Shown here in pieces: positions 24,053 to 33,566 of a DNA stretch of 64,000 nt. Source of the DNA: Pseudotabrizicola sp. Its GTDB lineage: Bacteria > Pseudomonadota > Alphaproteobacteria > Rhodobacterales > Rhodobacteraceae. Position 1 is the first letter of the stretch. Every line of letters begins with the position of its first letter. The notes beneath the pieces were generated by a model that saw only the letters and a program-made list of their open reading frames with translations, made no database searches and had not been told where the DNA came from. The stretch spans positions 1-64,000 of the forward strand of contig NZ_JAUXOV010000024.1 in assembly GCF_030684215.1 (NCBI RefSeq). The letters are read 5' to 3'. A program made the translations under genes and the position numbers.

Positions 24053-26917
24053 ATGTCACTCGCCCTGATTGCTGCGCTGCCTTTTCTTGGTGCGCTTCTC
24101 CCCGGCCTTATGATCCGCGCAGGCAAAAATGCCTGTGCCATTGTGACAGGCTCTGTCACCGCGCTCGCCCTGTTGCTTCTGGGCCTGAACGCCCCTGCAG
24201 TTTTGCGCGGCGAGGTGGTGCAGACCCGGATCGAGTGGATCCCTTCACTGGGGCTGAACGCCAATTTCTTTCTTGACGGTCTGGGGTTGTTGTTCGCGGG
24301 CCTGATCCTTGGGATCGGGCTGCTGATCATTCTTTACGCGCGCTTCTACCTCGCGAAATCTGATCCGATGGGGCAGTTCTACACTTACCTCATGCTGTTT
24401 CAGGGCGCGATGGTGGGCATTGTTCTGTCCGACAACATCCTGCTTTTGCTGGTGTTCTGGGAACTGACCTCGCTGTCGTCGTTCCTGCTGATCGGCTATT
24501 GGAAGCACCTGCCCGAAGGGCGCCAAGGTGCGCGGATGGCGCTGACCGTCACTGGCGGTGGCGGACTTGCGATGATCGCGGGCATGTTGATTTTGGGCAA
24601 TATCGTTGGCAGCTATGACCTGTCGGTGATTTTGGAGAACAAAGAAGCGATTCAGGCGTCCGACTGGTATCTGCCCGCGCTGATCCTGATTTTGCTGGGC
24701 GCGTTCACCAAATCGGCGCAGTTCCCGTTCCACTTCTGGCTGCCGCATGCCATGGCCGCACCCACCCCGGTTTCGGCCTATCTGCATTCGGCCACCATGG
24801 TGAAGGCCGGGCTGTTCCTGATGGCCCGCATGTGGCCGGTTCTGGCAGGCACGCCGGAATGGTTTTATATTGTCGCCACCACCGGGTTGGTGACCATGGT
24901 TATGGCCGCCAAAATTGCGCTGTTCAAGGATGACCTGAAGGGCCTGCTGGCATTTTCAACAGTGTCGCATCTGGGCCTGATCACCATGCTTCTGGGCTTT
25001 GGCACGGTCGAAGCGGCAACGGTGGCGGTTTTCCACATCATCAACCACGCCACATTCAAAGCCGCCCTTTTCATGTCTGCGGGCATTGTGGACCACGAGG
25101 CGCACACCCGCGACCTGAAACGCCTTGGCGGCCTGCGCACGCTGATGCCGATTACCTTTACCATCGTCACCATCGCCTCATTGTCGATGGCGGGTATCCC
25201 GCCGCTGAACGGGTTCCTGTCCAAGGAACTGACGCTGGAGGAAGCAGCCCACACCGCATGGATGGCAAACCCTTGGCTGCTTGGCGTGTTGGCCACGATC
25301 GGGGCGCTGTTCTCGGTTGCCTACAGCTTCCGCTTCATCGCGCATGGCTTCCTTGGCCCTGTGCGTGACGATTACCCAAGCAAACCCCATGACCCCGGCT
25401 TTGGTCTTTGGGCCGCCCCTGCCCTGCTGGCCGGGTTGGTGGTCGTGATCGGCCTGTTTCCGATGCTGACCGCCGCTTGGCTTGTCAACGCGGCGGCGGG
25501 CGCGGTCACCGGGCAAGAGATTGCGGTGAAAATCAGCCATTGGCACGGGCTGTATGCCCCGGCGCTGTGGATGTCTTTGGCTGCCATCGGCGGTGGCCTG
25601 CTGCTGCTGGGGATGCACCCGCGCCTGATGGCGATGTGGCTTGCCACCCCCCGCCCCGAGGCCAAGCGGATCTTTGATGGCATCATCGAGCCCTTTGCCG
25701 CTTTTGCATCCCGCCTCTCGAATGCACTGCATGATGGCGCGCTGACCCGCTATATCGCGATTGGCACGCTGGCGATTGCGGGCGCGGCCTATTACGCCTT
25801 TGACACGGGAACTCATGCGATCGGTACCCGTGAGCTGATGGCAATTCACCCGGTTCCGGCGCTTGGCTGGCTGTCGCTGATACTGGCCACACTGGCCATC
25901 GTGATCTATCACCGCCAGCGCCTTCTGACGCTGGTTCTGGTGGGGATTATCGGGTTGATGGTGTCGGTCGGCTTTGCCTATTTCTCGGCCCCTGACCTTG
26001 CGTTGACCCAGATTTCGGTCGAGGTGGCGACCATTATCCTCATGCTTCTGGCGCTGAACTTCCTGCCAAAGGCGACCCCGGTGGAAAGCACCAGCCTGCG
26101 CCGGACATGGGACGCGGCCATTGCTGTCATTGCGGGCGTCGGCGTGGCCGCTCTGGCTTATGCGCTGATGATCCGCGACCCGGCCTTCACACCGATTTCA
26201 GAATTCCACATCGCAAATTCTAAATCCGGCGGCGGCGGCACCAATATCGTGAACGTCATTCTGGTGGATTTCCGGGGTTATGACACCTTTGGCGAAATCA
26301 TCGTGCTGGGCATCGCTGCCTTGGTGATCTTTGCCCTGACCGAAGCCTTGCTGCGCGCAGGCCCCGCCAATGACCGGCTGCTGGCATGGCGGCCAGATCA
26401 GCGCCGTGCGGGCGACCGCCACCCGATGATGCTGGTGGTTGCCACGCGGCTGATGCTGCCGATTGCGCTTTTGGTGGGGGTCTTCATCTTTCTGCGCGGT
26501 CACAATGAACCCGGTGGTGGCTTCATCGCTGGCCTGATCGTCGCTATCGCGCTCGTCATGCAATACATGGCCTCGGGTTTTGCCTGGACAGCGGCGCGGC
26601 AAAAGGTTGACTACCACGCGCTGGTCGCATCGGGCGTGCTGATCGCGGCCGCCACAGGCATCGGTGCATGGTTCAACGGCATGCCCTTCCTTACCTCGGC
26701 ATTCGGGTATGTGACCATCTGGCCGCTGGAGGAATTTGAACTGGCCACGGCGCTTTTGTTCGACATCGGCGTGTTCCTGACCGTTGTGGGCGCGGTGATG
26801 CTGGCGCTGGCCTCACTGTCGCGGATCGGCCTGCGGGCAGGCGAAACCGTGAACGTGCAGCCCTTTGACATCGACCCGTCCGAAGGCCGCACCCTTAACT
26901 CCGAGGAGGCCCGCTGA
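24053..26917 (+). CDS. mrpA: Mrp Na+/H+ antiporter subunit A (fused A+B)
   Basis: The 954-residue membrane protein combines a NuoL-like MrpA with a C-terminal MrpB-like domain. About 15 or more helices precede residue 760; the antiporter signature PTPVSAYLHSATMVKAG lies near residue 240. The last 150 residues (LMLPIALLVGVFIFLRGHNEPGGGFIAGL) are MrpB-like. The A+B fusion is typical of group 2 Mrp (Pha) systems of Rhizobiales and Rhodobacterales, so no separate mrpB is expected. The complex exchanges cytoplasmic Na+ or K+ for protons. mrpC starts on its stop codon (TGATG). Confidence 0.95.
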   Translation: MSLALIAALPFLGALLPGLMIRAGKNACAIVTGSVTALALLLLGLNAPAVLRGEVVQTRIEWIPSLGLNANFFLDGLGLLFAGLILGIGLLIILYARFYLAKSDPMGQFYTYLMLFQGAMVGIVLSDNILLLLVFWELTSLSSFLLIGYWKHLPEGRQGARMALTVTGGGGLAMIAGMLILGNIVGSYDLSVILENKEAIQASDWYLPALILILLGAFTKSAQFPFHFWLPHAMAAPTPVSAYLHSATMVKAGLFLMARMWPVLAGTPEWFYIVATTGLVTMVMAAKIALFKDDLKGLLAFSTVSHLGLITMLLGFGTVEAATVAVFHIINHATFKAALFMSAGIVDHEAHTRDLKRLGGLRTLMPITFTIVTIASLSMAGIPPLNGFLSKELTLEEAAHTAWMANPWLLGVLATIGALFSVAYSFRFIAHGFLGPVRDDYPSKPHDPGFGLWAAPALLAGLVVVIGLFPMLTAAWLVNAAAGAVTGQEIAVKISHWHGLYAPALWMSLAAIGGGLLLLGMHPRLMAMWLATPRPEAKRIFDGIIEPFAAFASRLSNALHDGALTRYIAIGTLAIAGAAYYAFDTGTHAIGTRELMAIHPVPALGWLSLILATLAIVIYHRQRLLTLVLVGIIGLMVSVGFAYFSAPDLALTQISVEVATIILMLLALNFLPKATPVESTSLRRTWDAAIAVIAGVGVAALAYALMIRDPAFTPISEFHIANSKSGGGGTNIVNVILVDFRGYDTFGEIIVLGIAALVIFALTEALLRAGPANDRLLAWRPDQRRAGDRHPMMLVVATRLMLPIALLVGVFIFLRGHNEPGGGFIAGLIVAIALVMQYMASGFAWTAARQKVDYHALVASGVLIAAATGIGAWFNGMPFLTSAFGYVTIWPLEEFELATALLFDIGVFLTVVGAVMLALASLSRIGLRAGETVNVQPFDIDPSEGRTLNSEEAR

Positions 26918-27270
26918 TGGAGGCTCTTGTCGCATCCGCCATTGGCGCGCTTACCGCAGCGGGCATTTATCTTATGCTGCGCCAGCGTACATTCCCCGTG
27001 ATCATCGGGCTGACCCTGCTGACCTATGCCGTGAACGTGTTTTTGTTCACTTCGGGCCGTCTGGCAACGGGTCTGCCCGGCATTTATTCCTCCAACGCCG
27101 CGGGCTATTCAGACCCGCTGCCACAGGCACTGGTGCTGACGGCCATCGTGATTTCCTTCGGTATGACGGCAGTGATCGTGATGATGGCGCTGGGGGCGTT
27201 TCTTGAAGCTGGCCATGACAAGGTTGACATGAACGACGAAGACACTCCGGTTGAAGGTGGCCAGAAATGA
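26917..27270 (+). CDS. mrpC: Mrp antiporter subunit C
   Basis: The 117-residue NuoK-like protein has three helices (about 3-20, 27-48, 68-95). It contains the conserved GLTLLTYAVNVFLF and DPLPQALVLTAIVISFGMTA. It is translationally coupled to mrpA upstream and mrpD downstream. It is required for assembly of the Mrp complex with subunits A and D. Confidence 0.95.
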   Translation: MEALVASAIGALTAAGIYLMLRQRTFPVIIGLTLLTYAVNVFLFTSGRLATGLPGIYSSNAAGYSDPLPQALVLTAIVISFGMTAVIVMMALGAFLEAGHDKVDMNDEDTPVEGGQK

Positions 27271-28781
27271 TGAGCCACTGGATCACCGTTCCGGTCCTTC
27301 TGCCTGCCGTCATCGGCGCGGCAATGGTGCTGATGATGCGCAATGATCTGTTGTTGCAGCGCGTCTTTTCGCTGGCTTCGGTTTTGGGTCTGCTGGCTGT
27401 CAGCGTGACCTTGCTGGTGGTTGCCAGCCATGAACCACCAGAGGTTTACCAACTGGGCGACTGGCCCGCACCCTTTGGCATCATGCTGGTGCTGGACCGG
27501 CTGTCGGCGCTGATGATCACACTGACAGCGGTGCTTGCGGTTGCCGTGCTGCTTTATACAATCGGTTCGGGATGGGACAATCGCGGGCGTCATTTCCACG
27601 CCTTGTTCCAGTTTCAGCTGATGGGCATTTGCGGTGCCTTCCTGACCGGAGACGCCTTCAACCTGTTCGTGTTCTTCGAGATCCTGCTGATCGCCTCATA
27701 CGGGTTGATGATCCACGCGGGCGGCAAGGACCGTTTGCGCGCAGGCGTTCAGTATGTGGCCTTCAACCTTGTCGGATCGTCCCTGTTCCTGTTTGCGCTG
27801 GCGGCGATCTATTCGATAACCGGCACGCTGAACATTGCCGATCTAGCGGTCAAGTCAGCCGAGCTGTCGCAAGGCGACGCCGCCCTGTTCCGGGTGGCCG
27901 CGGTCATGCTGATGATGGTTTTCGCCATCAAGGGCGCATTGGTGCCGCTGCAATTCTGGCTGCCGGGCACCTATTCCAACGCCCCCGGCCCGGTCGCTGC
28001 GCTGTTTGCGGTGATGACAAAGATCGGTGCCTATTCGGTGATCCGCTTTGGCGTGATCGTGCTGCCGCCGACCCATCCGATCACGGGCACCCTGATTGCC
28101 GATCTGATGCTGCCCGCAGCCCTTGTGACTCTGATCATTGGCGCGCTTGGCATTCTTGGCGCGACCACGCTGTCGCGGCTGGCAGCCTTTGCCGCGGTGG
28201 CCTCGATGGGCACTGCCTTTATCGCCATCGCGGCCTTTACACCTGCGGCAACGGCGGCAGCACTTTACTACATGGTACACTCAACGCTTGCGGGGGCGGC
28301 GCTGTTTCTGATCGTCGATCTGGTGGCTCACCGCCGAGCACATGATGGTTTGCGCCAGTCATTGCCACCGATCGCACAGGCGGGTCTGATCTCGGGCCTG
28401 TTCATGGTGTCTGCCATTGCCACTGCGGGCATGCCGCCCTTGTCGGGCTTTATCGGCAAACTTCTGGTGCTTGATGCGCTGCGTGATCAGGCCGCTTTGG
28501 TCTGGTCGGTCATCCTCGCCACCTCGCTGATGACCATTCTGGGCTTTGCCCGTGCAGGGTCTACCTTGTTCTGGAAGGCCCATGCTTCTGCCCCCGACGG
28601 CGATGCGCCCGGCCATCCCGCTCAGGTGCTGGCCTTTGTCGCAGTCGGCGCTTTGCTGGCAGGGCTTGCCGTACTGACCGTCTTTGCCGGGCCAGTGATC
28701 ACCTGGATGGAGGCGACTGCCGCCAGCCTGTATGATCCGTCTGCCTATATTGCCGCCAATCAACTGCCCGAGGTGAAGTAA
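27267..28781 (+). CDS. mrpD: Mrp antiporter subunit D
   Basis: The 504-residue NuoN-like protein has about 14 helices and the proton-channel features FAIKGALVPLQFWLPGTY and SNAPGPVAALFAVMTKIGAYSVIR with conserved Lys residues. It starts at ATGATG overlapping the mrpC stop. Together with MrpA it forms the ion-translocating core. Confidence 0.95.
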   Translation: MMSHWITVPVLLPAVIGAAMVLMMRNDLLLQRVFSLASVLGLLAVSVTLLVVASHEPPEVYQLGDWPAPFGIMLVLDRLSALMITLTAVLAVAVLLYTIGSGWDNRGRHFHALFQFQLMGICGAFLTGDAFNLFVFFEILLIASYGLMIHAGGKDRLRAGVQYVAFNLVGSSLFLFALAAIYSITGTLNIADLAVKSAELSQGDAALFRVAAVMLMMVFAIKGALVPLQFWLPGTYSNAPGPVAALFAVMTKIGAYSVIRFGVIVLPPTHPITGTLIADLMLPAALVTLIIGALGILGATTLSRLAAFAAVASMGTAFIAIAAFTPAATAAALYYMVHSTLAGAALFLIVDLVAHRRAHDGLRQSLPPIAQAGLISGLFMVSAIATAGMPPLSGFIGKLLVLDALRDQAALVWSVILATSLMTILGFARAGSTLFWKAHASAPDGDAPGHPAQVLAFVAVGALLAGLAVLTVFAGPVITWMEATAASLYDPSAYIAANQLPEVK

Positions 28782-28782
28782 G

Positions 28783-29274
28783 ATGCTGCGCCGCCTCTTT
28801 CCCCACCCGCTGCTGTCGCTTTTGCTGGTCGTGTCCTGGCTCTTGCTGGTCAACCAGTTCAAGATCGGCAGCCTTGTGATGGCCGTTATCCTTGCGATCA
28901 TCATCCCAAAACTGACCGCCCCCTATTGGCCCAACCGCCCACCTCTGAAACATATTCCGGCCTTTGCCGCCTACGTGCTTCTGGTGATCTGGGATATCGT
29001 TCTGGCCAACATTCAGGTGGCGCGGATCGTACTGTTCATGCGCAACGAAAACATCCGTTCGGGCTGGCTGGCGGTGCCAATTGACCTGAAAAGCCCGGAG
29101 GCCATCACCATTCTGGCAGGCACCATCACCATGACCCCCGGCACTGTCACCTCTGACATGTCGTCTTGTGGCCGGGTGCTGTTGGTCCACGCGCTGCATG
29201 CGCCTGATCCTGCCTCGGTGATCCACGACATCAAGACCCGATATGAGGCCCGCCTGAAAAGGATATTCGAATGA
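28783..29274 (+). CDS. mrpE: Mrp antiporter subunit E
   Basis: The 163-residue protein has two N-terminal helices and a cytoplasmic C-terminal domain. The family motif around LKSPEAITILAGTITMTPGTVTSDMS is present. The ATG follows the mrpD stop after one base, and the end overlaps mrpF by four bases. Confidence 0.93.
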   Translation: MLRRLFPHPLLSLLLVVSWLLLVNQFKIGSLVMAVILAIIIPKLTAPYWPNRPPLKHIPAFAAYVLLVIWDIVLANIQVARIVLFMRNENIRSGWLAVPIDLKSPEAITILAGTITMTPGTVTSDMSSCGRVLLVHALHAPDPASVIHDIKTRYEARLKRIFE

Positions 29275-29543
29275 TCCTGAATTACGCTCTCGATTTCGCC
29301 TTCCTCTGCTTTGGCCTTGGACTGGCGATGAACCTGTACCGCGTGTTCCGCGCCCCCGGCGTGACCGACCGCATCCTTGCGCTTGATACCATGGTCATCA
29401 ATGTGCTGACGCTGATCGTGCTTTACGGCATGCGGACAGGATCTGGCGTCAACTTTGAAGCCGCGTTGCTGTTCGCGATGACAGGCTTTGTCTCGACCGT
29501 GGCTTATTGCAAATTCGTCCTGCGCGGCGACATCATCGAGTGA
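29271..29543 (+). CDS. mrpF: Mrp antiporter subunit F
   Basis: The 90-residue protein has three helices; YRVFRAPGVTDRILALDTM is the conserved MrpF motif, and the chain ends FVLRGDIIE. The start overlaps mrpE (ATGA). It is a structural subunit of the complex. Confidence 0.93.
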   Translation: MILNYALDFAFLCFGLGLAMNLYRVFRAPGVTDRILALDTMVINVLTLIVLYGMRTGSGVNFEAALLFAMTGFVSTVAYCKFVLRGDIIE

Positions 29544-29548
29544 ATGGT

Positions 29549-29947
29549 ATGGACCAGATCTTTGAATACATCCTCGCGGCCCTGCTTGTGATCGGGGGCA
29601 TTTTTGCAATCGTTGGCAGTTTTGGCCTGCTGAAACTGCCCACTATGATGCAGCGCCTACATGCCCCCACCAAGGCCACCACCTTGGGTGTCGGCTCTGC
29701 GCTGATCGCGTCGATGCTGTATTTCTGGTTCTATGAGAACAAAGTCAGCTGGCACGAGCTGATGATCACGCTGTTTCTGTTTCTGACAGCCCCGATCACC
29801 GCCAACTTTATTGCCAAGGCGCAGCTGCACCGCGCAACTGACAAGTCAGACCTGCCCCCGACAGGTGTCGGCACCGAATGGGCCACCTTTGATCCCGAAG
29901 TCAGCAGTGTGAACCCGGATTTGCTGCACGACCGCGACCCCGGCTGA
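29549..29947 (+). CDS. mrpG: Mrp antiporter subunit G
   Basis: The 132-residue protein has three helices and the MrpG motif GLLKLPTMMQRLHAPTKATTLGVG, then a hydrophilic tail. The ATG at 29549 is five bases after mrpF stop; the open frame upstream is shadow. It closes the mrpA(B)CDEFG operon; deoC follows after 97 bases and may be separate. Confidence 0.93.
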   Translation: MDQIFEYILAALLVIGGIFAIVGSFGLLKLPTMMQRLHAPTKATTLGVGSALIASMLYFWFYENKVSWHELMITLFLFLTAPITANFIAKAQLHRATDKSDLPPTGVGTEWATFDPEVSSVNPDLLHDRDPG

Positions 29948-30044
29948 TTTCTGACCAAAGGGTCAAATATCTCCAGCGTCAGGCTTGCCCGGTGACGGCA
30001 CCCGTGGCACATTGCCCGCAACCCATTGCAGCAAAGGGCTTGCC

Positions 30045-31043
30045 GTGACCGCGCTTACCCCAGACGTGCCCACCACAACCACCCAGCTTGTTCACCTCGC
30101 CCACGAGCGCAACCCCGGCATGGCGCTTGATCTGGATTGGGTGGCATCGGTGCAGGCCAATACGTCCGCCATCGAACGCCGCGCAGCCAGCCTTGGCGGC
30201 AGACGATCGGTCAAAAAGGATTATCAGGCGGCCTGGCTGTTGAAAGCCGTCAGCCTGATCGACCTGACCACCCTGTCGGGCGATGACACACCGGGCCGCG
30301 TGCAACGCCTGTGCGCCAAGGCGCGCCAGCCGGTACGGGCTCAAACCCTACATGCTTTGGGGTTGGACGGGCTGACCGTCGGCGCGGTCTGCGTCTATCA
30401 TGACATGGTCGAAACAGCGGTCCGCGCACTTGAAGGCACCACGATCCCCGTCGCCGCCGTCTCCACCGGCTTTCCGGCAGGCCTGTCGCCGTGGCACCTG
30501 CGCGTGCAGGAAATCCGCGAAAGCGTGGCAGCGGGCGCACGCGAAATCGACATCGTGATCTCGCGCCGCCATGTGCTGACCCAAAACTGGCAGGCGCTCT
30601 ATGACGAGATGCGCGAGATGCGCGACGCCTGCGGTGAGGCGCACGTCAAAGCCATTCTCGCCACAGGTGAGCTTGGCACTCTACGCAACGTCGCGCGAGC
30701 GTCGCTGATCTGCATGATGGCGGGGGCCGATTTCATCAAGACCTCGACCGGCAAGGAAGGCGTGAACGCCACCCTGCCCGTCAGCCTGACCATGATCCGC
30801 TGCATCCGCGATTATCAGGACCGGACCGGCATCAAGGTCGGCTACAAACCGGCAGGCGGCATTGCCAAGGCCAAGGACGCGCTGCTGTATCTGGCACTGA
30901 TGAAAGATGAACTCGGCCACCCCTGGCTGCAACCAGACCTGTTTCGCTTTGGTGCCTCCAGTCTGTTGGGCGATATCGAGCGCCAGTTGGAGCACCACCT
31001 GACCGGCCACTACTCTGCCGCCAACCGCCATGCGATGGGCTAA
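30045..31043 (+). CDS. deoC: Deoxyribose-phosphate aldolase
   Basis: The 332-residue enzyme cleaves 2-deoxyribose 5-phosphate to glyceraldehyde 3-phosphate and acetaldehyde. It has the Schiff-base Lys232 in DFIKTSTGK and the second catalytic Lys268 in VGYKPAGGI. It is longer than the E. coli enzyme (about 259) and close in length to the animal-type DERA. GTG 30045 is chosen because AAAGGG lies six bases upstream; the upstream TTG at 29985 lacks a site. The ALDH16 gene downstream would remove the acetaldehyde, and deoD near the window end supplies the deoxyribose phosphate. Confidence 0.92.
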   Translation: MTALTPDVPTTTTQLVHLAHERNPGMALDLDWVASVQANTSAIERRAASLGGRRSVKKDYQAAWLLKAVSLIDLTTLSGDDTPGRVQRLCAKARQPVRAQTLHALGLDGLTVGAVCVYHDMVETAVRALEGTTIPVAAVSTGFPAGLSPWHLRVQEIRESVAAGAREIDIVISRRHVLTQNWQALYDEMREMRDACGEAHVKAILATGELGTLRNVARASLICMMAGADFIKTSTGKEGVNATLPVSLTMIRCIRDYQDRTGIKVGYKPAGGIAKAKDALLYLALMKDELGHPWLQPDLFRFGASSLLGDIERQLEHHLTGHYSAANRHAMG

Positions 31044-31080
31044 GAATGGCCAGCCTTGCACCATCCCTGTCGTCGCATTT

Positions 31081-31133
31081 GAGTATTTTTGCCAAGATGA
31101 AATCCCGGCGCATTCATCTTGGCAAAAACACTC
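31081..31133. repeat. Intact dispersed palindromic repeat after deoC
   Basis: Arms at 31081-31101 and 31113-31133 are inverted copies identical at 20 of 21 positions around an 11-base spacer. The left arm starts GAGTATTTTTGCCAAGATGA. On RNA it is a long hairpin followed by CACTCCCGC. It lies between deoC and ALDH16 and belongs to a family seen at four other places in the window. Confidence 0.75.
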
Positions 31134-31208
31134 CCGCGCGGAGCGCGCAGGGTCGGGCCGGGTGATCCCGTCTGGCCGTCGTGAGATGATTACTGAAAGG
31201 ACCAGACC

Positions 31209-33551
31209 GTGAGTTCTGTGCGCGAGATTTTCGACACCATGTCCTATGGCCCTGCCCCCGAAGCCAATGCCGAAGCGCTTGACTGGCTAGCGCGGAACGA
31301 TCAGCGGTTCGGCCATTTTATCAATGGCGCGTTCACACCGCCTGACACCTTGTTTGACACGCTGAACCCAGCCACCGGCAAGCTGCTGGCGCAGATCAGC
31401 CTAGGGTCGGCGGCCAGTGTGGATGGCGCCGTCGAGGCCGCCCGCCGGGCGCAACCGAAATGGGCGCGGCTTTCCGGCCATCAGCGGGCGCGGTATCTGT
31501 ATGCCCTTGCACGGCTGGTGCAAAAGCATGCCCGTCTGCTGGCTGTGTTGGAGACGATGGACAATGGCAAGCCGATCCGCGAGAGCCGCGATATCGACCT
31601 GCCGCTGGTGGCGCGACATTTCTACTATCATGCTGGCCTTGCGCAACTGGCGCCGGTGGAACTGCCGGGCACCGAGCCCTTGGGGGTTTGCGCTGCGGTG
31701 ATCCCTTGGAATTTCCCGCTGTTGATGCTGGCGTGGAAAGTGGCCCCGGCCTTGGCTGCGGGCAATACGGTTGTGCTCAAGCCCGCCGAATACACTCCGC
31801 TGACCGCGCTTTTGTTCGCAGAGATCAGCCATGAGGCAGGCCTGCCACCTGGCGTGTTGAACATTGTCACCGGCGATGGCGACACCGGGGCGGCGCTTGT
31901 TGCGCATCCCGGCGTTGACAAGATCGCCTTCACTGGCTCCACCGCTGTTGGCAAGGCGATCCGCAAAGCGACCGCAGGCACCGGCAAGGCGCTGACCTTG
32001 GAACTGGGCGGCAAATCGCCCTATATCGTGTTCGATGACGCCGACATCGACTCGGCGGTCGAAGGGCTGGCCGATGCAATCTGGTTCAACGGCGGGCAGG
32101 TCTGCTGTGCAGGCAGCCGCCTTTTGGTTCAGGAAGGCGTAGCCGAGCGGTTCCATGCCAAGCTGAAGCGCCGGATGGACGGCCTGCGCATCGGCGACCC
32201 ATTGGACAAGTGCATTGATGTGGGCGCTGTGGTTGACCCGGTTCAGCTTGACGCGATCACCCAGCTGGTCAACGCGTCAGCTGGCGACAAATACGTGGCT
32301 GATACACCCCTTCCGCAGGGGTGTTTCTATCCGCCGACACTGATAACCGGGTTGTCGGCTGCGTCGACCCTGATGCAGGAAGAAATTTTTGGCCCGGTGC
32401 TGGTCAGCATGACCTTTCGAACCCCTGCCGAGGCGGTCGAACTGGCCAACAACACCCGCTACGGGCTGGCGGCAACGGTCTGGACCGAGAACGTGAACCT
32501 TGCCCTTGATATCGCGCCCAAGCTGCGTGCCGGTGTGGTCTGGGTGAACGGCACCAATATGTTCGATGCCGCCGCCGGGTTTGGCGGCGTGCGCGAATCG
32601 GGTTTTGGTCGTGAGGGCGGATGGGAGGGCTTGCTTGCCTATCTGCGCCCCTCGGGGAAATCCAGCAAGATCAAGCCCATCCCTACCACTCCCGCGCCAA
32701 AGGAGGCCGGCGTTGTTGGGCTGGACCGCACCGCCAAGCTGTTCATCGGCGGCAAGCAGGCCCGGCCTGATGGCGGCTATTCCAAGCCGGTTTACAGCCC
32801 CAAGGGCACGCTGCTGGGCCATGTCGGCATTGGCAACCGTAAGGACATCCGCAACGCGGTCGAGGCGGCACATGCGGCCAAAGGCTGGGGCCGGACCACA
32901 GCGCACAACCGCGCGCAAATCCTGTTCTACATCGCCGAAAATATGTCGGCCCGCGCGGATGAGTTTGCGGCCCGCCTGAAAGCCCAGACCGGCAAGGACG
33001 GACGCGCCGAGGTTGAGGCCGCGATCGCCCGGTTGTTCACCTATGCCGCTTGGGCTGATAAGTTTGACGGTGCGGTGAAATCGGTGCCGATCCGGGGCGT
33101 GGCGCTGGCGATGAACGAACCTTGCGGCGTGATTGCAGCGCTCTGCCCGGATGAGGCCCCGCTTCTGGGCCTGATCTCGACCATGGCACCTGCTATTGCG
33201 ATGGGCAATACCTGCGTTCTGGTGCCAAGTGAGCCGTTCCCGCTGTCGGCTACCGATTTTTATCAGGTGTTGGACACTTCTGACCTGCCTGCCGGTGTGG
33301 TGAACATCGTCACCGGCGCGCATGCCGATCTGGCCAAACCGCTTGCCGGGCATATGGATATCGATGCGGTCTGGAGCTTTTCTTCCTCGCCCGTGTCAGA
33401 GATCATAGAGGCAGAATCGGCCAGCAACCTGAAACGCACATGGGTCAACCATGGTCGCGCTCGCGACTGGTTTGCCCCGGACTCCGAGGGCCGGGCCTTT
33501 TTGCGGCAGGCGACCGAGGTGAAAACGGTCTGGGTGCCGTATGGCGAGTAG
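31209..33551 (+). CDS. ALDH16-type double-domain aldehyde dehydrogenase
   Basis: The 780-residue protein has two ALDH modules. The first (about 30-480) has PWNFPLLML, FTGSTAVGKAIRKA, ELGGKSPYIVFDDAD and catalytic Cys in GGQVCCAGSR, so it is active. The second (about 500-780) is shortened and ends with VNHGRARDWF; it has no catalytic Cys motif. This is the ALDH16 architecture, of which bacterial members retain activity in the first domain. The start is GTG 31209 with AAAGGA upstream. Next to deoC it most likely oxidises acetaldehyde to acetate with NAD+. It ends at a hairpin shared with yqgE. Confidence 0.9.
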   Translation: MSSVREIFDTMSYGPAPEANAEALDWLARNDQRFGHFINGAFTPPDTLFDTLNPATGKLLAQISLGSAASVDGAVEAARRAQPKWARLSGHQRARYLYALARLVQKHARLLAVLETMDNGKPIRESRDIDLPLVARHFYYHAGLAQLAPVELPGTEPLGVCAAVIPWNFPLLMLAWKVAPALAAGNTVVLKPAEYTPLTALLFAEISHEAGLPPGVLNIVTGDGDTGAALVAHPGVDKIAFTGSTAVGKAIRKATAGTGKALTLELGGKSPYIVFDDADIDSAVEGLADAIWFNGGQVCCAGSRLLVQEGVAERFHAKLKRRMDGLRIGDPLDKCIDVGAVVDPVQLDAITQLVNASAGDKYVADTPLPQGCFYPPTLITGLSAASTLMQEEIFGPVLVSMTFRTPAEAVELANNTRYGLAATVWTENVNLALDIAPKLRAGVVWVNGTNMFDAAAGFGGVRESGFGREGGWEGLLAYLRPSGKSSKIKPIPTTPAPKEAGVVGLDRTAKLFIGGKQARPDGGYSKPVYSPKGTLLGHVGIGNRKDIRNAVEAAHAAKGWGRTTAHNRAQILFYIAENMSARADEFAARLKAQTGKDGRAEVEAAIARLFTYAAWADKFDGAVKSVPIRGVALAMNEPCGVIAALCPDEAPLLGLISTMAPAIAMGNTCVLVPSEPFPLSATDFYQVLDTSDLPAGVVNIVTGAHADLAKPLAGHMDIDAVWSFSSSPVSEIIEAESASNLKRTWVNHGRARDWFAPDSEGRAFLRQATEVKTVWVPYGE

Positions 33552-33566
33552 GGGCAGAATCCCCTA
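33549..33566. terminator. Small hairpin holding both stop codons of ALDH16 and yqgE
   Basis: TAGGGG-CAGAAT-CCCCTA forms a six-base-pair stem. The left TAG ends the ALDH gene (33549-33551) and the mirror TAG (33566-33564) ends the convergent yqgE gene. Only 12 bases separate the coding regions, so this is the only place for a bidirectional signal. The stem is short and lacks a T-run. Confidence 0.35.

Noticed and set aside
23110-24330. 406-codon open frame on the minus strand spanning ROK and mrpA
   Set aside because: It crosses two good genes in antisense and is Arg-rich with no motif.
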